Origin: an uncultured Bacteroidota bacterium | GTDB lineage: Bacteria; Bacteroidota; Bacteroidia; Chitinophagales; Chitinophagaceae | NCBI GenBank assembly: GCA_903933995.1 | Contig: CAIZMD010000212.1 | Location: 1 to 5,109 of the forward strand | Direction: 5' to 3' | Length of the DNA stretch: 5,109 nt | Shown: one piece after another, positions 1 to 5,109 of the stretch | Layout of the letters: every line of letters begins with the position of its first letter | How positions within the stretch are numbered: the first letter of the stretch is position 1 | Made by a program: the position numbers and the translations under genes | The notes under the pieces: generated by a model | What the model saw: the letters and a program-made list of their open reading frames with translations, nothing else | Told to the model about the DNA's origin: nothing | Database searches by the model: none

Positions 1-452
1 GGCACTACATAATCACTAAATAAGAGTTTACCCAAATTCTTGATCAGTCCAATATCTCCTGTACTGGTCATGGCTTTTTTAGCGTGTAAATCTGTGGCCT
101 GTCTAACAAGTGAAACCAAGACCATTAATAAGCATCCCCCAGAAATCACACCGGCCAACTTCATCCACAAATTTTTCTGTGGTTCGGTTTCCGCATTCAA
201 GTTCATCAACATCACCACAAATAGGAATAATACCATAATGGCACCAGCATAAACAATCATGTTGACAATGGCCAAGAACTGTGCGTTCAATAAGATATAG
301 TGACCAGAAATGGCAAAGAATACCGCAACCAACCACAATACAGAATGTATGGGGTTCTTGCTAATCAATACCATGATGGCGCTAAAGATGGCCAAAGCGC
401 TAAGGAAAAAGAATAATATTTCGGTTGTATTCATTGCTTGTGAATTAGTCAT
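1..452 (-). CDS. nuoJ: NADH-quinone oxidoreductase subunit J (NuoJ), 3'-truncated by window edge
   Basis: Membrane-arm subunit of complex I (ND6 homologue), which helps couple quinone reduction to proton movement in the inner membrane. Reading from 452 leftward gives 150 residues with no stop before the window edge, so the C-terminus is missing. Four hydrophobic segments are visible at about residues 10-31, 36-57, 58-83 and 95-117. The third contains VYAGAIMVLFLFVVMLMN, the hallmark of the family and the site of the TM3 pi-bulge in ND6/NuoJ. An NPIHSVLWL stretch at about 33-41 also fits. The start is ambiguous. ATG at 452 is the first in frame after an in-frame TGA. ATG at 434 gives MNTTEILFFFL, closer to the usual NuoJ N-terminus, and avoids a hairpin that sits just ahead of 452. 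Neither has a clear Shine-Dalgarno. The gene follows nuoI after 41 bases, and nuoK would be expected next. The family call is secure; the start is not. Confidence 0.95.
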   Translation of the reverse strand, partial: MTNSQAMNTTEILFFFLSALAIFSAIMVLISKNPIHSVLWLVAVFFAISGHYILLNAQFLAIVNMIVYAGAIMVLFLFVVMLMNLNAETEPQKNLWMKLAGVISGGCLLMVLVSLVRQATDLHAKKAMTSTGDIGLIKNLGKLLFSDYVV

Positions 453-454
453 TA

Positions 455-472
455 ACAGCGGTGATCCGCCAC
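455..472 (-). other. Small hairpin just ahead of the first nuoJ start codon
   Basis: In the sense strand a GCGG stem (466-469) and a CCGC stem (458-461) flank a four-base ATCA loop. Three further G-U pairs can extend it, ending two bases before the ATG at 452. If it forms in the mRNA it would cover the ribosome-binding region of that start. Whether it has any function is inference; a four-pair GC stem can arise by chance. Confidence 0.3.
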
Positions 473-493
473 CAATCTCATTTCATTCGTTGA

Positions 494-1036
494 TCAGTTA
501 TTTCTAGGGCTACCCTTTGCTTTGGCATATCCTTCAGGATCTGTTTTTACATTAGGGATGACCATTTCATCTTTTCCATAAATAAATCCTTTGCGAGTGT
601 AATTAGCAGGCGCAAAAGTTTCACTCAAGTAAATAGCATCTTTGGGGCAGGCTTCTTCACACAAACCACAGAAAATGCAGCGCAGCATATTGATTTCATA
701 TTTGGCTGCATATTTTTCTTCTCTGTACAAATGCTCTTCTCCTGGTAGTCTTTCAGCAGCTTCCATAGTAATGGCTTCTGCAGGACAAGCCACAGCGCAT
801 AAGCCACAGGCGGTGCAACGCTCTCTTCCTTCTTCGTCTCGGTTGAGTACGTGTAAACCACGGAATACAGGACTAAACTCCCTTTTTTGCTCTGGATAAC
901 GGATAGTGGGTTGCTTTTTGAAAATATGGCTAAACGTGATGCCCATTCCCTTAAAAATGGCGGGAAGGAACAAGCGTTCTGCTAAGCTCATTGGCTTGCG
1001 ACTCACTTGTACGGATCTACTGGTTAATGCCTCCAT
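494..1036 (-). CDS. nuoI: NADH-quinone oxidoreductase subunit I (NuoI), 2x[4Fe-4S] ferredoxin-like
   Basis: Peripheral-arm subunit (TYKY/Nqo9 homologue) that passes electrons from NuoG through clusters N6a and N6b to N2 in NuoB, next to the membrane. The 180-residue protein has two ferredoxin-type motifs: C74, C77, C80 and C84-P85 (CTACGLCAVACP), and C120, C123, C126 and C130-P131 (CIFCGLCEEACP). As in the family, the fourth cysteine of each motif probably binds the other cluster. Residues about 17-41 (SLAERLFLPAIFKGMGITFS...) match the amphipathic N-terminal helices that lie on the membrane arm. Length is normal. ATG at 1036 is the only reasonable start: a TAG in the same frame lies 14 codons upstream with no other start between, and a weak purine-rich AGAGA (1045-1049) precedes it. 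It lies 49 bases after nuoH and 41 bases before nuoJ, in the usual H-I-J order. Confidence 0.98.
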   Translation of the reverse strand: MEALTSRSVQVSRKPMSLAERLFLPAIFKGMGITFSHIFKKQPTIRYPEQKREFSPVFRGLHVLNRDEEGRERCTACGLCAVACPAEAITMEAAERLPGEEHLYREEKYAAKYEINMLRCIFCGLCEEACPKDAIYLSETFAPANYTRKGFIYGKDEMVIPNVKTDPEGYAKAKGSPRNN

Positions 1037-1064
1037 GTTACTAATCTCTTTTAAACTATTTGTT

Positions 1065-1079
1065 GCATGACACGCATGC
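1065..1079 (-). other. Short inverted repeat in the nuoH-nuoI spacer
   Basis: GCATG and CATGC form a perfect five-pair stem around a five-base loop, inside the 49-base spacer, the longest gap in the window. There is no T-run after it in the direction of transcription and the operon continues, so it is not a convincing terminator. It could be an mRNA processing or stability element, or chance. The repeat itself is seen directly; its role is unknown. Confidence 0.25.
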
Positions 1080-1085
1080 TAATCA

Positions 1086-2132
1086 TTACAATTTTGCTAA
1101 AATCCAAGCGCCTGTGATCAACATATTGACCAAGGCCAATGGAATCAAACTTTTCCAACCCAGGTTCATCAATTGGTCATAACGGAAACGTGGAATGGTC
1201 CAACGAATCCACATAAATATGAAAATGAACACAACAATTTTAAGCAGCAAAGTTCCAACTCCAACCAAGGCTGCAATATTTTGTGGCAATACAGACTCGT
1301 CAAAGAAAGGAATATCATAGCCACCAAAATACAAAGAAGCCATTACCGCACTACTCATGATCATGTTCACGTATTCACTAAACAAATAGAAACCCAATTT
1401 CATAGAGGAATACTCTTGGTGGTATCCAAAGTTTAATTCGTTCTCAGCTTCAGGTAGGTCAAAAGGTGTTCTATTACACTCTGCCATGGCACAAATAAAG
1501 AACAACAAAAACCCTATTGGCTGATAGGCAATATTCCACAAATGACCAGGAGCCATTTGCTGTTCAACAATGGTGCGTAAACTCAAACTGCCTGTTGTCA
1601 TCAACAAAGCAATCAAGGCAATACCCATGGCCAATTCATAACTGATGGCTTGAGAAGCACCACGCAGTGCTGCCATCAAAGAGAATTTATTATTAGAAGC
1701 CCAACCTCCAATCATAATACCATATACACCCAAACTCACCACACCAAAAATGTAGAGGATTCCAATATTAACGTCAGCAATTTGTAGGTCAATAGTGCGG
1801 CCAAATAATTGCACAGAAGATCCCCAAGGAATTACCGCGCAGGTCATCAGTGCGGCAGTCATAGCCAAACCAGGACCCAAAATAAATAATGCTTTGTTAG
1901 AAGAGTTGGGAATAATTTCTTCTTTCATGATAAGTTTCAAACCATCGGCAAATGGTTGAAACAATCCAAAAGGACCAGCCCTTTCCGGACCTGGTCTGTC
2001 TTGAAGCACAGCCGCCACTTTGCGTTCTGCAAATGTGGTATAGAGGGCAATACCCAAGCTAGCAAAAACGATGATGGCTATCAACACCAGTTTTTCTATA
2101 ATCAACAGCCAGTCTAAAGCAAGTAGTGTCAT
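1086..2132 (-). CDS. nuoH: NADH-quinone oxidoreductase subunit H (NuoH)
   Basis: Membrane subunit (ND1/Nqo8 homologue) that joins the two arms and builds most of the quinone-binding cavity. The 348-residue protein is near the usual length and rich in hydrophobic helices (for example about 11-33, 83-102, 121-143, 161-180, 203-218, 249-270, 287-309 and 327-346). Family signatures are all present: AERKVAAVLQDRPGPERAG at 35-53 followed by PFGLFQPFADGLKLIMKE, GGWASNNKFSLMAALRGASQ at 142-161 followed by AISYELAMG, the quinone-site loop AECNRTPFDLPEAENEL at 217-233 followed by the GYHQEYSSMK stretch, and WIRWTIPRFRYDQLM at 308-322 near the C-terminus. The acidic residues of the 217-254 loop, thought to link quinone chemistry to the proton path, are kept. 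The start at 2132 lies nine bases after the nuoG stop and is preceded by AGGAA. The frame ends in tandem stops TAA-TGA. No anomalies were seen. Confidence 0.98.
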   Translation of the reverse strand: MTLLALDWLLIIEKLVLIAIIVFASLGIALYTTFAERKVAAVLQDRPGPERAGPFGLFQPFADGLKLIMKEEIIPNSSNKALFILGPGLAMTAALMTCAVIPWGSSVQLFGRTIDLQIADVNIGILYIFGVVSLGVYGIMIGGWASNNKFSLMAALRGASQAISYELAMGIALIALLMTTGSLSLRTIVEQQMAPGHLWNIAYQPIGFLLFFICAMAECNRTPFDLPEAENELNFGYHQEYSSMKLGFYLFSEYVNMIMSSAVMASLYFGGYDIPFFDESVLPQNIAALVGVGTLLLKIVVFIFIFMWIRWTIPRFRYDQLMNLGWKSLIPLALVNMLITGAWILAKL

Positions 2133-2135
2133 GAT

Positions 2136-2140
2136 TTCCT
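2136..2140 (-). promoter_or_regulatory. Likely ribosome binding site of nuoH
   Basis: The sense sequence AGGAA sits three bases before the nuoH ATG and overlaps the second of the tandem stops (TAA-TAG) that end nuoG. The spacing is shorter than optimal, so it is a modest site. Ribosomes finishing nuoG would stop right on it, so translational coupling is a reasonable inference. Confidence 0.35.
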
Positions 2141-2141
2141 A

Positions 2142-3239
2142 TTAGTCGTTATCAGGATTAAAATTGTTGGAATGGGCAGGACCATTGATCTTGCTCAATT
2201 CAATATGCGGTCTGTTTACTTCACTCACCTCATGTATGTCCATCAACAATTTTGGTTTTCTGCCATTCAACACGGCTTCAATGGTTTCAGTTGGCATATT
2301 GGTACCCACTGTACCCGCATAATGCCCTTGTGAAATCACAGAATGTCTATCAATGAGTCTTGGTCCTTCAATGGTCCAGTCACTAGATAGTTTTTTCTCA
2401 AAACGGCATTCGTTACAGATCCATTCTTCTACCTCACCCCACTGGTCTTTTCTTGCTGTAACGCGGAACACTTCTTCTCCTCTATTCCACAACGTAACCT
2501 TACCACTACAAGTAGGGCAATCACGGTGTGCGTTCATAGGTTTGAGGAACCATACGCGGTTTTTAAAACGGAAAGTTTTATCAGTTAATGCACCTACTGG
2601 ACAAACGTCAATCACGTTCCCAATAAAATCGTTTTGCAAATTCTTTTCAATCATGGTAGCAATCTCAGAATGGTCACCCCTATCTAAAATTCCATGCTCT
2701 CTTTTTCCAGTCAACTGATCAGCCGCAAATACGCATCTATAGCACAAAATGCAACGGGTCATATGCAACTGAATGTATTTACCCAGATCATGTTTTTTAA
2801 AGGTTCTACGTTGGAACTCATAACGCGTACCTTCTTTACCATGCTCATAGCTCAAGTCTTGTAAATGACACTCACCAGCTTGGTCACAGATAGGGCAATC
2901 CAAAGGATGATTCAACAACAAGAATTCTACAATTCCAGCTCTTGCATCAACCACTTTAGGACTAGTAATATTTTTTACTTCCATGCCATCCATTACAGTA
3001 GTGCGGCAAGAAGCTACCAGCTTTGGCATGGGCCTAGGATCTTTTTCAGAACCCTTGCTCACTTCTACCAAACAAGTACGGCATTTACCACCGCTGCCTT
3101 CAAGCTTGCTATAATAGCACATGGCAGGAGGAGCCACATCCCCACCAATCATCCGCGCAGCGTTTAAAATGGTGGTACCAGCGGGCACATCAATACTGAT
3201 GTTGTCAATGGTTACTTTGAATAATGTTGTATCGGACAT
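2142..3239 (-). CDS. nuoG: NADH-quinone oxidoreductase subunit G (NuoG), short form lacking the molybdopterin-type domain
   Basis: Electron-transfer subunit of the NADH-oxidising arm (Nqo3/75-kDa homologue). The N-terminal ferredoxin domain (about 1-95) carries C41, C53, C56 and C78 for [2Fe-2S] cluster N1b. Next comes the motif H111, C115, C118, C124 (HPLDCPICDQAGEC) for the His-ligated cluster N5. C163, C166, C169 and the distant C213-P follow for N4. Residues 241-278 then show CPTC and CNEC, in the place of the usual N7 cluster site but with different spacing. The protein ends at 365 residues, whereas E. coli NuoG has about 900, so the large molybdopterin-oxidoreductase-like domain is absent. 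This matches the short NuoG of Bacteroidota and is not a break: the frame ends in tandem TAA-TAG stops and nuoH starts nine bases on. The tail (about 285-365) has no motif I recognise and ends in SNNFNPDND. ATG at 3239 follows nuoF by 24 AT-rich bases without a clear Shine-Dalgarno. Confidence 0.96.
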   Translation of the reverse strand: MSDTTLFKVTIDNISIDVPAGTTILNAARMIGGDVAPPAMCYYSKLEGSGGKCRTCLVEVSKGSEKDPRPMPKLVASCRTTVMDGMEVKNITSPKVVDARAGIVEFLLLNHPLDCPICDQAGECHLQDLSYEHGKEGTRYEFQRRTFKKHDLGKYIQLHMTRCILCYRCVFAADQLTGKREHGILDRGDHSEIATMIEKNLQNDFIGNVIDVCPVGALTDKTFRFKNRVWFLKPMNAHRDCPTCSGKVTLWNRGEEVFRVTARKDQWGEVEEWICNECRFEKKLSSDWTIEGPRLIDRHSVISQGHYAGTVGTNMPTETIEAVLNGRKPKLLMDIHEVSEVNRPHIELSKINGPAHSNNFNPDND

Positions 3240-3263
3240 AAGTCAAATTTCTAAGGTCAATAT

Positions 3264-4616
3264 TTAAGCAGGCACATGAATAGGGTCAGCATAATGAGCC
3301 AATCCAAAATTCCTTGTCTGCGCTTCTGCTGCATGGCTTACATGCCATTCAAATTCATCCCTAAAATGACGGATAGCAGCGGCAACAGGCCATGCTGCAG
3401 CGTCACCCAAAGGACAAATGGTATTTCCTTCAATCTTGCGTTGAATATCCCAAAGCAAATCAATATCACTGCTCTTGCCTTCGCCTTTTTCTAAGCGATA
3501 CAAAAGCTTTTCCATCCAACCAGTTCCTTCACGGCAAGGTGAACACTGACCGCAACTTTCGTGTCTATAGAATCTTGCCAAAGAATAGGTATTTCTCACC
3601 ACACACTGGTCTTCATCTAATACAATAAAACCACCAGAACCCATCATAGAGCCAGTGGCAAAACCGCCATCGCTCAAGCTCTCGTAATTCATGTAACGCG
3701 TTTCACCCTTGGCTGTTTTCAACAACAGGTTAGCAGGTAAAATAGGAACTGAAGAACCACCGGGAATACAAGCTTTTAATCTTTTGCCGTTGGCGATGCC
3801 TCCGCAATATTCATCGCTATAAATAAATTCTTCTACCGAAATGGTCATGTCTATCTCAAAGACACCTGGCTTGTTAATATTACCACAAGCAGAAATGAGT
3901 TTGGTACCAGTTGATTTACCCACACCAATCTTGGCGTATTCTTCACCGCCTTCATTGATAATAGGCACTACAGAAGCCAAAGTTTCTACGTTGTTTACCA
4001 CCGTTGGTCTACCCCAAACACCTTTGATAGCAGGGAATGGAGGTTTGATTCTTGGGTTACCACGCTTACCTTCTAATGATTCAATCAAGGCAGTTTCTTC
4101 ACCACAGATATAAGCACCTGCACCACGTTGTACATAGATCTCACAATCAAAACCAGTACCCAAAATATTTTTGCCTAAGAAGCCATTGGCTTTTGCTTCA
4201 GCAATAGCTTGTTCCAAGATATCTGGAATCCAAGCGTATTCACCACGGATATAAATATAAGTGGCATTGCTACCCAGTGCAAAACTGGAAACAATCAAAC
4301 CTTCAATCAATAAGTGCGGAATAAATTCCATCAAGTAGCGGTCTTTAAAAGTACCGGGCTCACTTTCATCTGCATTACATACCAAGTGTCTAGGAACGCC
4401 TTCAGGTTTGGCAATAAAACTCCATTTCATACCTGCAGGGAAACCCGCACCACCTCTGCCACGTAGACCGCTCTTCTTTACTTCTTCCACAATCTCTTCA
4501 GGAGACATGGTTTTCAAAGCCTTTTCCACGCTACGGTAACCACCTTCTCTGCGGTAGACTTCAAAACTGCGAATCCCTTCTACATGCGCTTTTTCTAGTA
4601 ATAGTTTTCTTCCCAT
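3264..4616 (-). CDS. nuoF: NADH-quinone oxidoreductase subunit F (NuoF), NADH- and FMN-binding
   Basis: Catalytic entry point of complex I (51-kDa/Nqo1 homologue). It binds NADH, takes a hydride onto FMN and hands electrons to [4Fe-4S] cluster N3. The 450-residue protein has the usual length and all signatures: the glycine-rich GLRGRGGAGFPAGMKW at 50-65, CNADESEPGTFKDR at 80-93, GAGAYICGEETALIESLEGK at 165-184 followed by RGNPRIKPPFPA, an SLBB-like segment at about 238-285 (LISACGNINKPGVFEI...), and the N3 ligands C355, C358, C361 (ESCGQCSPCREGT) plus C401 (ICPLGD). It acts on the cytoplasmic side with NuoE and NuoG. The start at 4616 is three bases after the nuoE stop, so coupled translation is likely. 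Its presence means this complex I uses NADH, unlike complexes lacking the E-F-G module. Confidence 0.99.
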   Translation of the reverse strand: MGRKLLLEKAHVEGIRSFEVYRREGGYRSVEKALKTMSPEEIVEEVKKSGLRGRGGAGFPAGMKWSFIAKPEGVPRHLVCNADESEPGTFKDRYLMEFIPHLLIEGLIVSSFALGSNATYIYIRGEYAWIPDILEQAIAEAKANGFLGKNILGTGFDCEIYVQRGAGAYICGEETALIESLEGKRGNPRIKPPFPAIKGVWGRPTVVNNVETLASVVPIINEGGEEYAKIGVGKSTGTKLISACGNINKPGVFEIDMTISVEEFIYSDEYCGGIANGKRLKACIPGGSSVPILPANLLLKTAKGETRYMNYESLSDGGFATGSMMGSGGFIVLDEDQCVVRNTYSLARFYRHESCGQCSPCREGTGWMEKLLYRLEKGEGKSSDIDLLWDIQRKIEGNTICPLGDAAAWPVAAAIRHFRDEFEWHVSHAAEAQTRNFGLAHYADPIHVPA

Positions 4617-4619
4617 ATA

Positions 4620-5109
4620 TTAGTTGTTCGCGGCTGCAGCTGATCTGCATTCCGCAATGATTGCATCCACTTTTTCTTTAGTCAGGTGTTCTCTATAATG
4701 TTTGCCCAATTGCATCATGGGAGCATAACCACAAGCGCCCAAACATTCCACTGTTTTCAAAGTGAAAAGTCCGTCAGTAGTAGTTTCTCCTGGTTTAATG
4801 CCCAAGGTCTTACCTATATAGTCAATTATATTATCGCTGCCATTTAACATGCAAGGACCAGTTTGACAAACTTCAAACAGGTATTTACCAACTGGTTTGG
4901 TATTGTACATGCTATAGAATGTAGCTACTTCATATACTTCAATGGGTGTAATCTGCAAGAGTTCAGCTACATAATCCATGGTCTCTGCGCTCAACCATCC
5001 GCCAAAACTGTCTTGTGCCAAATGCAATAAAGGCAAGAGTGCACTCTTCTGCTTTCCTTCTGGATAGCGAGCAATGATCTCGTTCACTTTTGCCATCTGC
5101 GCTTCTGAA
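4620..5109 (-). CDS. nuoE: NADH-quinone oxidoreductase subunit E (NuoE), start probably beyond the window
   Basis: Thioredoxin-like [2Fe-2S] subunit (24-kDa/Nqo2 homologue) that partners NuoF and carries cluster N1a. Counting from the ATG at 5096, the ligands are C77 and C82 (CQTGPC) and C118 and C122 (CLGAC). The helical N-terminal half contains YPEGKQKSALLPLLHLAQ at 11-28 and the family-typical VYEVATFYSMYNTKPVGK at 54-71. The ATG at 5096 would give 158 residues, but the frame stays open upstream to the edge and reads SEAQ before that methionine. NuoE proteins of this type usually begin with a few residues such as FSEE ahead of the AKVNEIIARYP stretch, so the true start is probably just outside the window; this is inference from the family. 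The C-terminus is a simple RSAAAANN tail. The gene leads directly into nuoF, three bases on. Confidence 0.97.
   Translation of the reverse strand, partial: SEAQMAKVNEIIARYPEGKQKSALLPLLHLAQDSFGGWLSAETMDYVAELLQITPIEVYEVATFYSMYNTKPVGKYLFEVCQTGPCMLNGSDNIIDYIGKTLGIKPGETTTDGLFTLKTVECLGACGYAPMMQLGKHYREHLTKEKVDAIIAECRSAAAANN

Noticed and set aside
103..336. Minus-strand open frame of 77 codons with many Cys and His residues
   Set aside because: It is an out-of-frame reading within nuoJ. The nuoJ frame gives clear transmembrane segments and the VYAGAIMVLFLF signature.
625..861. Minus-strand open frame of 78 codons inside nuoI
   Set aside because: It is a shifted frame across the two ferredoxin motifs of NuoI, which read perfectly in the main frame.
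1065..1079. Rho-independent terminator between nuoH and nuoI
   Set aside because: The stem is only five pairs with no following T-tract, and the nuo operon continues through it.
2353..2718. Plus-strand open frame of 121 codons opposite nuoG
   Set aside because: It lies wholly antisense to the conserved, cysteine-rich part of nuoG, has no recognisable motif and low-complexity Ser/Phe-rich content. It is a shadow of the real gene.
2865..3167. Plus-strand open frame of 100 codons opposite the 5' half of nuoG
   Set aside because: Antisense to the N1b and N5 cluster region of nuoG, with no domain and no independent promoter or ribosome site; treated as a shadow.
2142..3239. NuoG as a truncated or frameshifted pseudogene
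   Set aside because: The frame is clean, the tail looks like that of other short NuoG proteins, tandem stops close it, and nuoH begins nine bases later with no leftover coding sequence.
3841..4113. Plus-strand open frame of 90 codons opposite nuoF
   Set aside because: Antisense to strongly conserved nuoF sequence, and its composition follows from the nuoF codons.
1..5109. Novel defence, mobile or otherwise undescribed system
   Set aside because: Every base except short spacers belongs to recognised complex I genes in standard order. There are no direct repeats, insertion-sequence ends, att-like sites or unknown genes.

Overview
The window is a stretch of a bacterial respiratory complex I (NADH:quinone oxidoreductase, nuo) operon. 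Every gene lies on the minus strand, so in transcription order (right to left) it reads nuoE (cut by the right edge), nuoF, nuoG, nuoH, nuoI, nuoJ (cut by the left edge). Five of the six genes have intact reading frames to their stops, and the sixth, nuoJ, is open to the window edge. No mobile element, RNA gene, CRISPR array or foreign gene was seen, and no gap between genes exceeds about 50 bases.

The organism is most likely a member of the Bacteroidota, perhaps of the Chitinophagaceae type. The grounds are the short NuoG of 365 residues that lacks the molybdopterin-type domain, the style of the subunit sequences (for example the NuoG tail ending around LSKINGPAHS and the NuoH segment around NELNFGYHQEYSSMKLGFYL), moderate-to-low GC by eye, and mostly weak or absent Shine-Dalgarno sequences. 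The lineage is inferred from remembered family features, not from a search.

Layout: NuoE 4620-5109, NuoF 3264-4616, NuoG 2142-3239, NuoH 1086-2132, NuoI 494-1036, NuoJ 1-452. The gaps in transcription order are 3, 24, 9, 49 and 41 bases, as expected for one polycistronic message. The order E-F-G-H-I-J is the standard one, so nuoA-D probably lie off the right edge and nuoK-N off the left edge.

Together the genes form the electron-input arm and part of the membrane arm. NuoE, NuoF and NuoG oxidise NADH through FMN and clusters N3, N1a, N1b, N4 and N5. NuoI carries electrons on through N6a and N6b toward N2 (in NuoB, outside the window). NuoH joins the arms and forms the quinone cavity, and NuoJ is a membrane-arm subunit. 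All cysteine and histidine ligands expected for these seven clusters are visible.

This is mainly an ordinary housekeeping region and I do not see a new system. The point most worth a second look is in NuoG, where the usual N7 cluster motif is replaced by a CX2C-X30-CX2C arrangement in a protein that ends soon after it.
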